Below are positions 42,747 to 52,940 of a DNA stretch of 64,000 nt, in pieces; position 1 is the first letter of the stretch; each line of letters starts with the position of its first letter. Position numbers and translations under genes: made by a program. Below the pieces are notes generated by a model. The model was given only the letters and a program-made list of their open reading frames with translations. It ran no database searches and was not told the DNA's origin. The DNA is from an uncultured Muribaculaceae bacterium (GTDB lineage: Bacteria; Bacteroidota; Bacteroidia; Bacteroidales; Muribaculaceae): assembly GCA_910579185.1 (NCBI GenBank), contig CAJTTG010000009.1, forward strand, positions 32,736-96,735, given 5' to 3'.

Positions 42747-43103
42747 CTAATAGTCTTTGATTTCTCGCCTGATGGTTCGAGTCGTGGAGTGTAACATTTT
42801 CAAAATCTCAACACTCTGATCATGTATCGATTTATATTCAGCTATACTTAGATATCCGGTATCATGTAACAGATCCAACCAATAATTTGTCTCTGCACAT
42901 TCTTTCAATGAAATATATACTTTCGATAAGAACTCTTTCTTTGATATTGCGAATGAAGCCTCTGTCAGATTTGCGCCAATGCTGGTTCCACTCCTAAGAA
43001 GTTGATCAGAAATAACGAATTCTCTCTTTTCGGTTCGCAAATACTGACACAACCGGACTATCCGTATCGCGAAAGCTCTACTCTTATCTATCGCAATACC
43101 CAT
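42747..43103 (-). CDS. Four-helix-bundle protein (23S rRNA IVS type)
   Basis: 118-aa helical protein. SGTSIGANLTEASFAISKKEFLSKVYISLKECAETNYWLDLL is the family signature (residues about 43-84). The family is often encoded inside 23S rRNA intervening sequences but also, as here, free in the chromosome; its role is unknown. It may bind RNA. Upstream lies a GAGTATA tract (43120-43147). Confidence 0.85.
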   Translation of the reverse strand: MGIAIDKSRAFAIRIVRLCQYLRTEKREFVISDQLLRSGTSIGANLTEASFAISKKEFLSKVYISLKECAETNYWLDLLHDTGYLSIAEYKSIHDQSVEILKMLHSTTRTIRREIKDY

Positions 43104-43119
43104 ATCACAATCCCATCGG

Positions 43120-43147
43120 CGTAACTCTATACTCTATACTCTCTAAC
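43120..43147. repeat. GAGTATA tract, inverted (repeat part C)
   Basis: TAACTCTATACTCTATACTC type, inverted relative to 12.5 and 54.7 kb, between mscL and the four-helix-bundle gene. Confidence 0.65.
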
Positions 43148-43155
43148 ACTTCACT

Positions 43156-43581
43156 CTATTTCTGTTTTTTGAGGAGGTCGCGGATTTCGGTCAGGAGCAC
43201 TTCTTCGTTAGAGGGAGCCGGCGGCTCGGCAGGAGCCTCTTCCTCTTTCTTCTTGAACTTCATGACCACCTTGAGCGCAACGAAAATCGAGAACGCGATG
43301 ATGAAGAAATCGACTATATTCTGGATGAACATGCCATAGTTGACGGCCACTTCCTCAACGGCAGCCACGCCCTCGGCCGTAGCCTCCTGAGCCGGAGTGA
43401 TGATATACTTCATGTTGGCGAATCCATCACCACCGGTTATCACCGACACCAGCGGCATGATGATATCATTGACCAGCGAACTGACGATCTTGCCGAAAGC
43501 ACCGCCCACGATCACACCGACAGCCATGTCGATAACATTGCCCTTCATGGCAAACTCCTTGAAATCTTTGATGAATGACAT
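43156..43581 (-). CDS. mscL: Large-conductance mechanosensitive channel
   Basis: 141-aa inner-membrane pentamer subunit that opens under osmotic downshock. N-terminal helix FIKDFKEFAMKGNVIDMAVGVIVGGAFGKIVSSLVNDIIMPLVS (in part, TM1 at about 16-42), TM2 near 83-108, cytoplasmic charged helix KKKEEEAPAEPPAPSNEEVLLTEIRDLL. Full length. Confidence 0.96.
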   Translation of the reverse strand: MSFIKDFKEFAMKGNVIDMAVGVIVGGAFGKIVSSLVNDIIMPLVSVITGGDGFANMKYIITPAQEATAEGVAAVEEVAVNYGMFIQNIVDFFIIAFSIFVALKVVMKFKKKEEEAPAEPPAPSNEEVLLTEIRDLLKKQK

Positions 43582-43774
43582 AAATATAAAGTTGAAAAGT
43601 TAATAAAAATCTGCCCCAATATAACAAACAACCCGGAGATTGTTTCCACAAATATACTCAAAAAAAGCTCAAGCCAAAACCGGTCGGACGGCAGAGATGA
43701 AAAAAAACATAAAAAAAATACCAATTGCACAAATATTTAGGGTGCGCACCACTTGAAAAACAAAAAATTATCAC

Positions 43775-43782
43775 TACTTTTG
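43775..43782 (+). promoter_or_regulatory. -7 box of gapdh gene
   Basis: TACTTTTG, with ACTTG 19 bases upstream; leader of about 80 bases. Confidence 0.55.
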
Positions 43783-43866
43783 TGTCGCTAAAAGCACCTT
43801 GCCGACAAGCAGGAGCCAAAGCATTAGAAATTTGACACTTATAACCCAATTTTATTTTTTAGAATT

Positions 43867-44877
43867 ATGACAAAAATAGGTATTAACGGCTTTGGCCGCA
43901 TCGGACGTTTCGTGTTCCGCGCCTCAACCAAAAGAGACGACATCGAAGTAGTAGCTATCAACGACCTTCTTCCCGTTGACTACATGGCTTACATGCTGAA
44001 ATACGACACAATGCACGGTCGTTTCGAAGGCACTGTTGACTACGATATGGAGAAGAGCCTCCTGATCGTCAATGGCAAAGAAATCCGCGTTACCGCATGC
44101 CGCGACCCGAAAGAAATCAACTGGGGTGGTGTTGAAGCAGAATACGTAGTTGAGTCTACCGGTCTGTTCCTGACACAGGAAAAAGCACAGGCACACATCG
44201 AAGCAGGTGCAAAATATGTAGTAATGTCAGCTCCCTCAAAGGACGCAACTCCTATGTTCGTATGCGGTGTAAACCAGGACAAATACGTTAAGGGCACACA
44301 GTTCGTATCTAACGCATCTTGCACCACCAACTGTCTCGCACCTATCACCAAAGTGCTCAACGACAAGTTCGGCGTTGTAGAAGGCCTCATGACCACCGTA
44401 CACTCAACCACCGCAACCCAGAAGACTGTAGACGGTCCTTCAATGAAAGACTGGCGTGGTGGCCGTGCCGCTTCCGGCAACATCATCCCCTCATCAACCG
44501 GTGCTGCTAAGGCTGTAGGTAAAGTTATCCCCGAACTCAACGGCAAACTGACCGGTATGTCAATGCGTGTCCCCACCCTCGACGTATCTGTAGTTGACCT
44601 CACCGTTAACCTCGCAAAACCGACCACCTACGAAGAAATCTGCGCTGCCATGAAGGAAGCTTCTGAAGGCGAACTCAAGGGTGTTCTGGGTTACACCGAA
44701 GATGCAGTTGTATCAAGCGACTTCCTCGGCTGCCCCCTCACCTCAATCTTCGACGCTAAGGCTGGTATTCAGCTGACCCCGACCTTCGTTAAGGTTATCA
44801 GCTGGTATGACAATGAAATCGGCTACTCTAACAAAGTTCTCGATCTCATCGCCCACATGAAGAAAGTCAACGGCTAA
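43867..44877 (+). CDS. gapA: Glyceraldehyde-3-phosphate dehydrogenase
   Basis: 336-aa glycolytic enzyme. NAD-binding start TKIGINGFGRIGRFVFRA, catalytic SNASCTTNCLAP (Cys near 154), HSTTATQKTVDGPSMKDWRGGRAASGNIIPSSTGAAKAVGKV (in part). Cytoplasmic tetramer. Codon use is of the highly expressed type. Own promoter and terminator. Confidence 0.97.
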   Translation: MTKIGINGFGRIGRFVFRASTKRDDIEVVAINDLLPVDYMAYMLKYDTMHGRFEGTVDYDMEKSLLIVNGKEIRVTACRDPKEINWGGVEAEYVVESTGLFLTQEKAQAHIEAGAKYVVMSAPSKDATPMFVCGVNQDKYVKGTQFVSNASCTTNCLAPITKVLNDKFGVVEGLMTTVHSTTATQKTVDGPSMKDWRGGRAASGNIIPSSTGAAKAVGKVIPELNGKLTGMSMRVPTLDVSVVDLTVNLAKPTTYEEICAAMKEASEGELKGVLGYTEDAVVSSDFLGCPLTSIFDAKAGIQLTPTFVKVISWYDNEIGYSNKVLDLIAHMKKVNG

Positions 44878-44901
44878 TTAGGCTATTGATAATAATCGGA
44901 G

Positions 44902-44936
44902 GAAGCCCTCGGCCATTGGCCGGGGGTTTCTGTTTT
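44902..44936 (+). terminator. gapA terminator
   Basis: Stem GAA-CCCTCGGCC/GGCCGGGGG-TTC with ATT loop, then TGTTTT. Confidence 0.8.
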
Positions 44937-44947
44937 AATTAGTTGGT

Positions 44948-45265
44948 ATATAGAGAGTATAGAGTATAGAGTTGGAGAGTAGAGAGTAGAGAGAGAGCAG
45001 GGATGGGTGGAGCCGGGTAGAGTGGGACGCGGCAAGAGTATAGAGTGTTCAGAGTAGTTTAGATGGGGCTGGTCGGGGTCACCGCACTCCGTGCGGTTGA
45101 CTGTGGTCATCAGCGACGGGATGGTTCGGTAGACGGCTCGGAGGGCTGTTGGCCCGACCGGGCGGATTGGGAGTGGGAGAGTAGAGAGTTAGAGAGTTTA
45201 GAGTATAGAGCTGGGATGGGGGAGCCGGATGTGTGAAGCCGGACGCGGCTGCCGCAGTCCCTACA
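44948..45265. repeat. Large composite repeat region (462-base gap without genes)
   Basis: GAGTATAG tracts (44953-44995, 45174-45210); an inverted, stem-changed type A hairpin at 45072-45101 (read on minus: ACCGCA-CGGAG-TGCGGT then GACCCCGAC); a type A copy at 45131-45155 with G-T wobbles; a type B copy GGAC-GCGGCTGCCGC-A-GTCC at 45241-45260; and a degenerate B at 45020-45035. No coding potential. Confidence 0.75.
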
Positions 45266-45339
45266 GGTAATGGTGGTTTATTGGATTGGTTGTCAGATGT
45301 TTGATTGGAGGCGGTAGACGGATGAAGGGGCTGGGAGGT

Positions 45340-46854
45340 CTATGGTTGTTTTAGTGTCACTTGGGCATTGAGGATTGCCGGACGGGTGTTGACATAAATA
45401 GCAGCACGAGAATGGGATAAGGTTTCAAATGTTATGTCGGCATGTTTATCAAAATCAAGTTGGCGGTCGGCCATCCTTTTGTTCAGGAGACCCGGCAGTA
45501 GGGTTTTCTCCACAATGAAATCCCGAGGATTTTCAGTTGATTGCAGAAGCAGCCACGCATTATCGGAAATCCTGACGACAATATTCGTATCCCGATCCAC
45601 AGGGAGATAACGCATGGAAGCAGGCCTCAACCGCATGTCCGGCTTTCCGGGATAACGGAATGAAGCATCGGCGATGAATGTTCCTTTTGAGAACCTATAA
45701 TGCCGACCAATAGTCACGAACTGATCATCAGGAATATACACAATCCCATCCTGCGACTTGGCATAGCCCGAATACATGGCGTCTATGGCATCAGCAGTGC
45801 GACTTATCTCTCCGGCGCGCACCCATAAGAAACAACCGCAAATCAGCACAAGCCCCAGATTTATCCACCTGATTGACTTGCATCTGACAATGGATGGCAA
45901 AGCCAACAGTATCAGGCATAAATTACCGGAAATGAACATCCTAAATCCCGAGCAGCCTTTGAGATAGAGACACAGGAGATAGCACACTACAGCCACTGCC
46001 AACAAAAACCGGCCGAACAGTCCACGATCCCGATGCTCTCCCCTCACCAACACCGAGAACAGCCAAATCACAGGGAACAGGAAAGCAGGAAGGATCTGTT
46101 CGATATTCGACAGCCCGAATGCCGAGCCATCAACATCACCAAATTTAATCCAATTGCCGGGAGCGACGATCAGCACAATCGCTCCAATTCCGAATGAAAC
46201 GGCTGATACCCACTGCAATGTCGAAAGCCTGAGTTTTTTCAGAACCGCATAAAAGATCAAGGCAGCCCCGACCGGAATGGAGAAACTTTCATTTGCATTT
46301 CCAAACAGAAAGCTGAATACACCAAACAGGAGGATAAACCCGATACCATCACGCCTCTTATCCCCAAAGAAAACCATTATCCAGCCACAGAACATGAGGG
46401 AAGTCCAGAGATAGTTGATCTGAAAAGGCGGATCAAAGTTCAACGACATGAACAACAGGAATATAAGAGCTGATACAGTCAAGGCCGTCCTGAGACCGAA
46501 GTCTTTGCCGCAGGTGATCCGCGTCACCGCCAACGGCAGCAGAAACCAGACGACAGCATTGCACGCAGCAAAAACATATTTACCTAATATTCCACAGAAT
46601 AGCTGAACAATAAAATGAATGAAAAAGCGTCCGTTACAGCTGAAATAATGATTATACTGGGATTGAAAAATATCACTTACAGCCATAATCGGTTGCGACG
46701 GATCCGTTTCCTGATCAATCGGAACAACGAACTTGTAGAAAACCGCGTCACTATGCCATTGCGACATGCAACCAAGACATAAAGCGATTACAGACAACGC
46801 GACAAAAGGAATGTAGCGAATATATTTTTTGTTGAATCCGGTTTTCATAGGCAT
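45340..46854 (-). CDS. DUF6056-like polytopic membrane protein
   Basis: 504-aa integral membrane protein with about ten hydrophobic segments; it resembles DUF6056 proteins of Bacteroides (NGRFFIHFIVQLFCGILG; FQINYLWTSLMFCGW; LFGNANESFSIPVGAALIF). These look like glycan-assembly membrane proteins of the GT-C type, but no catalytic motif is certain. C-terminal ~130 residues are soluble, probably periplasmic. ATG 46848 is an alternative start. -7 box at 46877. Its 3' flank is the composite repeat. Confidence 0.68.
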   Translation of the reverse strand: MPMKTGFNKKYIRYIPFVALSVIALCLGCMSQWHSDAVFYKFVVPIDQETDPSQPIMAVSDIFQSQYNHYFSCNGRFFIHFIVQLFCGILGKYVFAACNAVVWFLLPLAVTRITCGKDFGLRTALTVSALIFLLFMSLNFDPPFQINYLWTSLMFCGWIMVFFGDKRRDGIGFILLFGVFSFLFGNANESFSIPVGAALIFYAVLKKLRLSTLQWVSAVSFGIGAIVLIVAPGNWIKFGDVDGSAFGLSNIEQILPAFLFPVIWLFSVLVRGEHRDRGLFGRFLLAVAVVCYLLCLYLKGCSGFRMFISGNLCLILLALPSIVRCKSIRWINLGLVLICGCFLWVRAGEISRTADAIDAMYSGYAKSQDGIVYIPDDQFVTIGRHYRFSKGTFIADASFRYPGKPDMRLRPASMRYLPVDRDTNIVVRISDNAWLLLQSTENPRDFIVEKTLLPGLLNKRMADRQLDFDKHADITFETLSHSRAAIYVNTRPAILNAQVTLKQP

Positions 46855-46876
46855 ATCTCAACAGACAAATGCTCCA

Positions 46877-46884
46877 CAAATATA
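46877..46884 (-). promoter_or_regulatory. -7 box of DUF6056-like gene
   Basis: TATATTTG on the minus strand, 23 bases before ATG 46854. Confidence 0.5.
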
Positions 46885-46999
46885 GCTTATTTTTTGATTT
46901 TTTGGGGTGGGTGTACGAAAACGGACAGGAGGGTGGGATGTAAACAGTTGATTATCAAGGATGGTTGACATGGAGCAAAAAAAGATGTTATTTTGCGGC

Positions 47000-48250
47000 A
47001 TGGACAAGAAAATCGAAAAAACGGAATTGAGACGCGAGAAGATGCGTCGTATCGCCAAATATTGCATTGGCTGTATCGCTGCTGCCGGAATCATAGCTTT
47101 CGCTTTGAGCTTTCTGGAGAAAGGCGTCAAGAGAACCGACATCACAATCGCGGAGGCTGACCGCGGCGAACTTGAGACCACGATATCGGCATCGGGACGC
47201 GTTGTCCCGGCATTTGAAGAGATCATCAACTCTCCCGTCAACACCCGTATCGTGGAGGTTTTCGCCCAACCGGGCGACAGCGTAAAGGCCGGGACAGCAC
47301 TTCTGGCTCTTGATCTTGAGACCGAGCAGACCAATTACGAGAAGCTGCTTGACCAACACAACATCAGCCAGCAGCAACTGCGCCAGCAACAACTGACCGC
47401 CCAGACGCAACTCAGCGAACTGGCCATGCAGATCGAAGTAAAAGAGATGGAGGTTAACCGCCTGAAAATAGATGTTGAGAATGAGCGCAAACTTGACAGT
47501 CTCGGAAGCGGCACCGGTGAACGCGTCCGCCAGGCCGAAGCCTCATATAGCGCCGGAGTCCTTGAACTGCGGCAGATGCGCCAGCGGCTCTCCAACGAAC
47601 GTCTGCGCAACGAGGCTGCCGACCGCGTGAGCAGCCTCAATGCGAGCAGCATCGGCAAAGATCTTGAGCTTATGCGCCGCACGCTCCACCGCAGCCAGAT
47701 CCAGGCACCCCACGATGGCATAGTGACATATATCATCAGTGATTTAGGGACACAGGTAGGAGCCGGCGAAAAAGTCGCCGTGGTCTCCGATCTGTCGAAT
47801 TTCAAGATCATCGGGGAGATAGCCGAGGGGAGCAGCGACAAGATAGGGATCGGCTCCAAGGTCACAGCCCGTATCGGCAACACTTCCCTCAGCGGCCACG
47901 TGAGCAACATCACACCCCAATCGAAAGGAGGACTGATCACGTTTGTGGTGACGCTCGACAATCCGCAGCACAGCCGTCTGCGTTCAGGACTACGCACAGA
48001 GCTATATGTAAACTACGGTTATAAAGACAACGCCGTCCGCATCCCGACCGGGGAATATTTCAAGGGTCCCGGCGAATATGACCTGTTCGTGGCCGACAAC
48101 GACAACAATCTCGAACGTCGCCACGTGCGCCTCGGCGACAGCAACCGCGAATATGTAGAAGTGGTCAGCGGCCTCCGCGCCGGGGAGAAAGTAGTAACCA
48201 GCGACATGAGCAAATATCAGAATAAAACAAACTTAAAAATAAAGGACTAA
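47000..48250 (+). CDS. Efflux periplasmic adaptor (HlyD/MacA type)
   Basis: 416-aa membrane-fusion protein. One N-terminal membrane segment (about 16-36), lipoyl-type half (SGRVVPAFEEIINSPVNTRIVEVFAQPGDSVKAGTALLAL), a long coiled-coil hairpin (about 90-215), second lipoyl half (IQAPHDGIVTYIISDLGTQVGAGEKVAVVSDLS) and beta-barrel. I chose ATG 47000, just after TTATTTTG; 46961, 46970 and 46985 are in frame. It bridges the ABC transporter to TolC. The stop overlaps the next ATG (TAATG). First gene of a five-gene efflux operon. Confidence 0.88.
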   Translation: MDKKIEKTELRREKMRRIAKYCIGCIAAAGIIAFALSFLEKGVKRTDITIAEADRGELETTISASGRVVPAFEEIINSPVNTRIVEVFAQPGDSVKAGTALLALDLETEQTNYEKLLDQHNISQQQLRQQQLTAQTQLSELAMQIEVKEMEVNRLKIDVENERKLDSLGSGTGERVRQAEASYSAGVLELRQMRQRLSNERLRNEAADRVSSLNASSIGKDLELMRRTLHRSQIQAPHDGIVTYIISDLGTQVGAGEKVAVVSDLSNFKIIGEIAEGSSDKIGIGSKVTARIGNTSLSGHVSNITPQSKGGLITFVVTLDNPQHSRLRSGLRTELYVNYGYKDNAVRIPTGEYFKGPGEYDLFVADNDNNLERRHVRLGDSNREYVEVVSGLRAGEKVVTSDMSKYQNKTNLKIKD

Positions 48251-48924
48251 TGGCAATCATCGAACTAAATGGAATCAGCAAAGTGTTCCGCACCAAAGAA
48301 ATAGAGACCACGGCACTTGAAAATGTCAATCTACAGGTTGAAGAAGGGGAATTCGTCAGCATCATGGGTCCGAGCGGCTGCGGCAAATCAACGCTTCTCA
48401 ACATAATCGGACTGCTCGACAATCCAACCACCGGCACCGTCAGCCTGCTCGGCCATAACAGCCACGGATGGAGCGACAGCACCCTCTCTCATTTCCGCAA
48501 CGATCACATAGGCTTCGTGTTCCAGAGCTTCCACCTTATCCCGTCGCTCAACGTAGCCGCAAATGTAGAGCTGCCACTGACCTACCGCAGCGGCATGTCC
48601 GGGTCAGAACGCCGCCAACGCGTTGAGGAAGTGATGGAACGCCTAGAGATGACCCATCGCCTCAAGCATCTTCCGGCGCAGCTATCTGGCGGCCAATGCC
48701 AGCGCGTGGCCATAGCGCGAGCCATAGTAGGAAAACCCTCGATAGTGCTTGCCGACGAACCGACGGGCAATCTCGACAGCAAGATGGGATCAGAAGTGAT
48801 GTCGCTTCTCCACCGCCTCAACAAAGAGGATGGCATGACGATCGTTATGGTAACCCACAACGAGAGCCAGGCACGCGAGACCGACCGCATCATCCGGTTC
48901 TTCGACGGACGTATCATCTCCTAA
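48250..48924 (+). CDS. ABC transporter ATP-binding protein (MacB/LolD type)
   Basis: 224-aa ATPase. Walker A GPSGCGKST (about 38-46), Q-loop VFQSFHLIP, signature LSGGQCQRVA, Walker B IVLADEPTGNLD, H-loop VTHN. Cytoplasmic, works with the two FtsX-type permeases encoded next. Such mechanotransmission pumps extrude antibiotics, peptides or lipoproteins; substrate not readable. Signature QCQ in place of QQQ is normal variation. Confidence 0.94.
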   Translation: MAIIELNGISKVFRTKEIETTALENVNLQVEEGEFVSIMGPSGCGKSTLLNIIGLLDNPTTGTVSLLGHNSHGWSDSTLSHFRNDHIGFVFQSFHLIPSLNVAANVELPLTYRSGMSGSERRQRVEEVMERLEMTHRLKHLPAQLSGGQCQRVAIARAIVGKPSIVLADEPTGNLDSKMGSEVMSLLHRLNKEDGMTIVMVTHNESQARETDRIIRFFDGRIIS

Positions 48925-48937
48925 CACCTACAGCACA

Positions 48938-50212
48938 ATGAAAAACAAACTGCAACAGATAATCTATGACATGCGCCACCAGCCGGTGATAGCATGGGTG
49001 ACATTCATAGCCACGGCAATATCAATCTTCCTGATCATGGTTGTTGTCATGATGCAGCAGGTCAAGATCATCCCCTTCTCCCCGGAAAGCTGCCGCGACC
49101 GTCTGCTCGTCGGAGCCTTTCTGCATACCGCCGAGATAGGAAACGAGGGAAACAACGGCTCATCGGGACTCTCCTACCCTACAGCCAAGAAACTGTATGC
49201 CGATCTCGACGGCATCGAACACACATCGTATTTCGGATTATGGACCGACGATTCAGATGTCAAAGGGAGCGGCACCGAAGCCTTCTCAGCCAAAAGCCGC
49301 CGCGCCGATGCCGAGTTCTTCAAGATTTTCGACCATCCGCTGATCGAGGGACGTTACTACACCAAAGCAGAGGCCGATGCCCAGCTCCCGATGGTGGTGA
49401 TCAGCGAGAGCACCGCCCGAAAGGCACTCGGCGACAAACCGTGGGCAGGCCGGCAGATCATGATAGACCAGCAGAACTACACGGTGACCGGCGTTGTCCG
49501 CGACAACTCATCCCTTGCCACCACCGCTTCGGGCGACATATTCTTTCCGACCGGCCCTAATGATCCGAACGCGGCGTGGGATGAATACTTCGGATCGATA
49601 GCCGTGGCATTGCTGGTGAAAGAAGGGGTTGATTTCAACCATATCCGCGATCAGGTCAAAGTACGTTACTCCATGCTCGACAGCGAGCTTGCCGCCACAA
49701 GGAACGAAAAGACCATTTACCACGAATCGCCCTTCGATCAGGAATCGATAGCCACCGGCCTGATGGGCAGCAACGTAACACCGGATCCGGAGACCGACCG
49801 AAACATCCGCATAGCCATCTACGCCATCATGCTCTTAGTGCCGGCCATCAACCTCAGCAGCATGCTCCACAGCCGCCTACGCCGCCGTAGCGAGATAGGA
49901 ATCCGACGCGCATTCGGCTGCACCCGATCGCGCATCATCACCGACATCATCACCGAGAATTTCCTCATTACCCTGATCGGCGGCATAGTCGGCGTTGTCC
50001 TCGGCATAATCTTCGCATCAACCTACAGCGGCCTTTACGAGAACATGGAGAACTTCGGCCGTGGCGACACTCCGGCACTCAACGCCATCATCAACTGGAC
50101 CACAATCCTGACCGCCGTCGGGATCTGCTTCCTGCTCAACCTGATCAGCGCATCAGTACCGGCATGGCAAGCGTCGCGAATGAGTCCCGTGCAAGCAATC
50201 AACAGCAAATGA
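48938..50212 (+). CDS. ABC transporter permease (FtsX/MacB type), first subunit
   Basis: 424-aa permease: membrane segment near 20-40, large periplasmic domain (MacB_PCD) to about 285, then three membrane segments, with the coupling region RLRRRSEIGIRRAFGCTRSRI (about 308-328). MacB-type fold. Separate from the second permease, so the pair would be a heterodimer. 17 bases before the next gene. Confidence 0.9.
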   Translation: MKNKLQQIIYDMRHQPVIAWVTFIATAISIFLIMVVVMMQQVKIIPFSPESCRDRLLVGAFLHTAEIGNEGNNGSSGLSYPTAKKLYADLDGIEHTSYFGLWTDDSDVKGSGTEAFSAKSRRADAEFFKIFDHPLIEGRYYTKAEADAQLPMVVISESTARKALGDKPWAGRQIMIDQQNYTVTGVVRDNSSLATTASGDIFFPTGPNDPNAAWDEYFGSIAVALLVKEGVDFNHIRDQVKVRYSMLDSELAATRNEKTIYHESPFDQESIATGLMGSNVTPDPETDRNIRIAIYAIMLLVPAINLSSMLHSRLRRRSEIGIRRAFGCTRSRIITDIITENFLITLIGGIVGVVLGIIFASTYSGLYENMENFGRGDTPALNAIINWTTILTAVGICFLLNLISASVPAWQASRMSPVQAINSK

Positions 50213-50229
50213 ACTGATCCACAAAGACA

Positions 50230-51468
50230 ATGAAAAGACACTTACTATCACAGATATGCAACGAATGGAAAAGCAATCTGTGGCTTATCATAGAACTCAC
50301 CATCATAAGCGCGATCCTCTGGTTTGTATTCACATTCCTATGCGCCGTGATCCACATCCGCATGGAGCCACGCGGCTATGATCTGTCCGACATCTACATC
50401 GGCGAGATCCGGAGTATCCGCGAAGACTCACCCCTCTACACGCCCTACGACAGTGTACATTCCTACCGCACCGATCTTGACCAGCTGTTTGCCGGCATCC
50501 GTTCGAATCCCTATGTGGAACTGGCCGGCAGCGGCTCCAACGCCACCCCTTACCATTACAACTATTACGGCGTCTCCTTCCTGATACAGGAACCTGACAC
50601 GATCTACACCTATCACGGCAATCTGCGCCGGATGAGCCCGGAAGTGATGAAGATCTACCGCCTTGAAGGATGCAACGGCGAGAGCTCTGAAGAACTGGCC
50701 TCCGTTCTGGAACGCGGAGAAATCATCTTCTCGAAAGTGGAGGGCGATTATCTCAACTCCTATCCGTCGGCAGACTTTTTCAAAGGAAAAGATGTGATGC
50801 TCTCCAGCGACTCGTCCCAAATATACCGCGTTGGAGCCACCGCAAGCACGCTCCGGCGCAACGACTACGAGACGACATACGGCGGTGTGATCTATGCTCC
50901 GCTCGGCCCCACGGATTTCCCTTCCCATATCATCATCCGGATCCATCATGGCAAGGACAAAGAGTTCACGGAATCACTCACCGCCGCAGACAAGCAAGTG
51001 GGCAACGTATATGTCTCGGGCCTGACCCCTATAGACCGTCTGCGCGATGCCGCCCAGGTGGATACCGATATCACGATCCGCAATCTGAACGTGTGTGCCA
51101 TGTTCCTGCTTCTTGTGATCTTCCTGAGTTTCTTAGGCACATTCTGGTTCCGAATCCAACAGCGGAGCGGAGAGATCTCCATAAGAAAAGTCAACGGCGC
51201 CACCCACATAAATATTTTCCGACGCCTCATCAGCGAGGGTCTTATCCTGCTGATCATCGCCACCATTCTCGCCACGGCTCTTGAACTGACCGTCACTCAC
51301 TTCGGAATCATAGATATAGCCGAGATGATCGGAACAGACAATTTCGTGATGTATGAGTCCATGGCCATAACGTTCGTATTCATGGCATTGCTGACGGCTG
51401 CCGGAATCTGGATGCCGGCACGCAAGGCGATGAAAATCAATCCAGCCTACGCACTGAAAGACCAATGA
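50230..51468 (+). CDS. ABC transporter permease (FtsX/MacB type), second subunit
   Basis: 412-aa permease with the same layout as the previous gene: membrane segment about 15-40, periplasmic domain, then three segments; coupling region RIQQRSGEISIRKVNGATHINI near 310-330. Its ending YALKDQ is typical of the family. Stop overlaps the TolC-type gene by ATGA. Confidence 0.9.
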   Translation: MKRHLLSQICNEWKSNLWLIIELTIISAILWFVFTFLCAVIHIRMEPRGYDLSDIYIGEIRSIREDSPLYTPYDSVHSYRTDLDQLFAGIRSNPYVELAGSGSNATPYHYNYYGVSFLIQEPDTIYTYHGNLRRMSPEVMKIYRLEGCNGESSEELASVLERGEIIFSKVEGDYLNSYPSADFFKGKDVMLSSDSSQIYRVGATASTLRRNDYETTYGGVIYAPLGPTDFPSHIIIRIHHGKDKEFTESLTAADKQVGNVYVSGLTPIDRLRDAAQVDTDITIRNLNVCAMFLLLVIFLSFLGTFWFRIQQRSGEISIRKVNGATHINIFRRLISEGLILLIIATILATALELTVTHFGIIDIAEMIGTDNFVMYESMAITFVFMALLTAAGIWMPARKAMKINPAYALKDQ

Positions 51469-52937
51469 GACACCTTTTCATACTTTCAATATTGCTCTCA
51501 GCCCTCCCTTTTTCAGGGAGCGGCCGGGAGCTGACACTATCGCTCGACGACGCGATCAGGATGGCGAGGGTCAGAAGCGTCGAGTCGGCCGTAGCCCTCG
51601 ACGAGCTCCGCACCGCCTACTGGGAGTGGCGCACGTACCGCGCCGACCGTCTTCCCGAGATCAACTTCAGCGCCACCGCCCCCTCCTACACCAATCAATA
51701 TACGCCATATATGAATTCAGAAGGGGGCTACAGCTTTGTGCGCAACAACTATCTCGACGCACAGGCGCAACTGACCGTCACGCAGAACATAACGCTGACG
51801 GGCGGTCAGGTCAGTCTTGTATCCTCGCTCGATTTCATGCGCCAATATGGCACCGGAGGCGGCAACCGGTTCATGACTATCCCGATAGCCCTGACCCTGA
51901 ATCAGCCCGTTTTCGGAGTCAACACCCTAAAATGGAACAGCCGTATAGAGCCAGTGCGCTACTCCGAGGCCAAAGCCGCGTTCCTGAGCGCGACCGAGGA
52001 AGTGGCGCTGGCCACGGTCAACCATTATTTCTCGCTGATACTGAGCCGCGAGAACCTGGAAACCGCCCGGCAGAATCTCGAGATAGCCAGCAAGCTCCAC
52101 GGTGTGGCCAAAGAGAAACGAAAGATGGGTCAGATCAGCGAGAACGACCTGTTGCAGATGGAACTAAACGAACTGGAAGCTCAATCGACCCTGACCGACT
52201 GCGAGAGCACCTTGAAAAGCAACATGTTCCAACTGCGGTCGTTTCTCGGGCTTGAAGAGGATGTCGAGATAGTTCCGGTTGTTCCGGAAAGAGTTCCGGA
52301 AGCAGAGGTCACATACGCAGAAGCCCTCGACCGCGCCCTCGCCAACAACAAATTCGCGCTGAACATGCGGCGGCGCCAGCTTGAAGCCGACTATGAAGTG
52401 GCCAAAGCCAAAGGGAATATGCGTCAGATCAACCTCTTTGCCCAGATAGGCTATACCGGTACCGACAGCCGTGCCGGAGACGCCTATTCGCGTCTGCGCG
52501 GCAATCAAGTGGTTGAGGTTGGAATCTCCATTCCGCTTCTGGACTGGGGGAAACGACGCGGAAAAGTCAAAGTGGCACAGAGCAACAGCCGCGTGGTTGA
52601 AAGCCGTCTGCGGCAGGAAGCGATGGATTTCAATCAGGAGCTGTTCGTTCTTGTGGAACGATTCTGCAACCAGCAACGCCAGCTTTCGATAGCCGGCCGC
52701 ACGAACGAGATAGCACGCCAACGCTATGACACAAATGTGCAGACCTATCTCATAGGGCGCATATCCACCCTCGACCTCAACGATTCCCAACTCAAGAAAG
52801 ACGAGACAATGCGTACATATATCAACGAACTGTACAAGTTCTGGAGCTACTGGTATCAGATCCGCTCGCTGACCCTCTATGACTTTGAGACACACGAAAA
52901 CATCAATGCCGACATAGCGCGGATTGTGGAGGAATAA
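51465..52937 (+). CDS. TolC family outer-membrane efflux channel
   Basis: 490-aa protein: signal peptide (about 1-20), then two TolC repeats (LSLDDAIRMARVRSVESAVALDELRTAYWEW; VTYAEALDRALANNKFALNMRRRQLEADYEVAKAK in part) with long helices. Outer-membrane trimer giving an exit duct for the pump encoded upstream. Full length. An internal promoter for the regulators follows. Confidence 0.92.
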   Translation: MRHLFILSILLSALPFSGSGRELTLSLDDAIRMARVRSVESAVALDELRTAYWEWRTYRADRLPEINFSATAPSYTNQYTPYMNSEGGYSFVRNNYLDAQAQLTVTQNITLTGGQVSLVSSLDFMRQYGTGGGNRFMTIPIALTLNQPVFGVNTLKWNSRIEPVRYSEAKAAFLSATEEVALATVNHYFSLILSRENLETARQNLEIASKLHGVAKEKRKMGQISENDLLQMELNELEAQSTLTDCESTLKSNMFQLRSFLGLEEDVEIVPVVPERVPEAEVTYAEALDRALANNKFALNMRRRQLEADYEVAKAKGNMRQINLFAQIGYTGTDSRAGDAYSRLRGNQVVEVGISIPLLDWGKRRGKVKVAQSNSRVVESRLRQEAMDFNQELFVLVERFCNQQRQLSIAGRTNEIARQRYDTNVQTYLIGRISTLDLNDSQLKKDETMRTYINELYKFWSYWYQIRSLTLYDFETHENINADIARIVEE

Positions 52938-52940
52938 CGT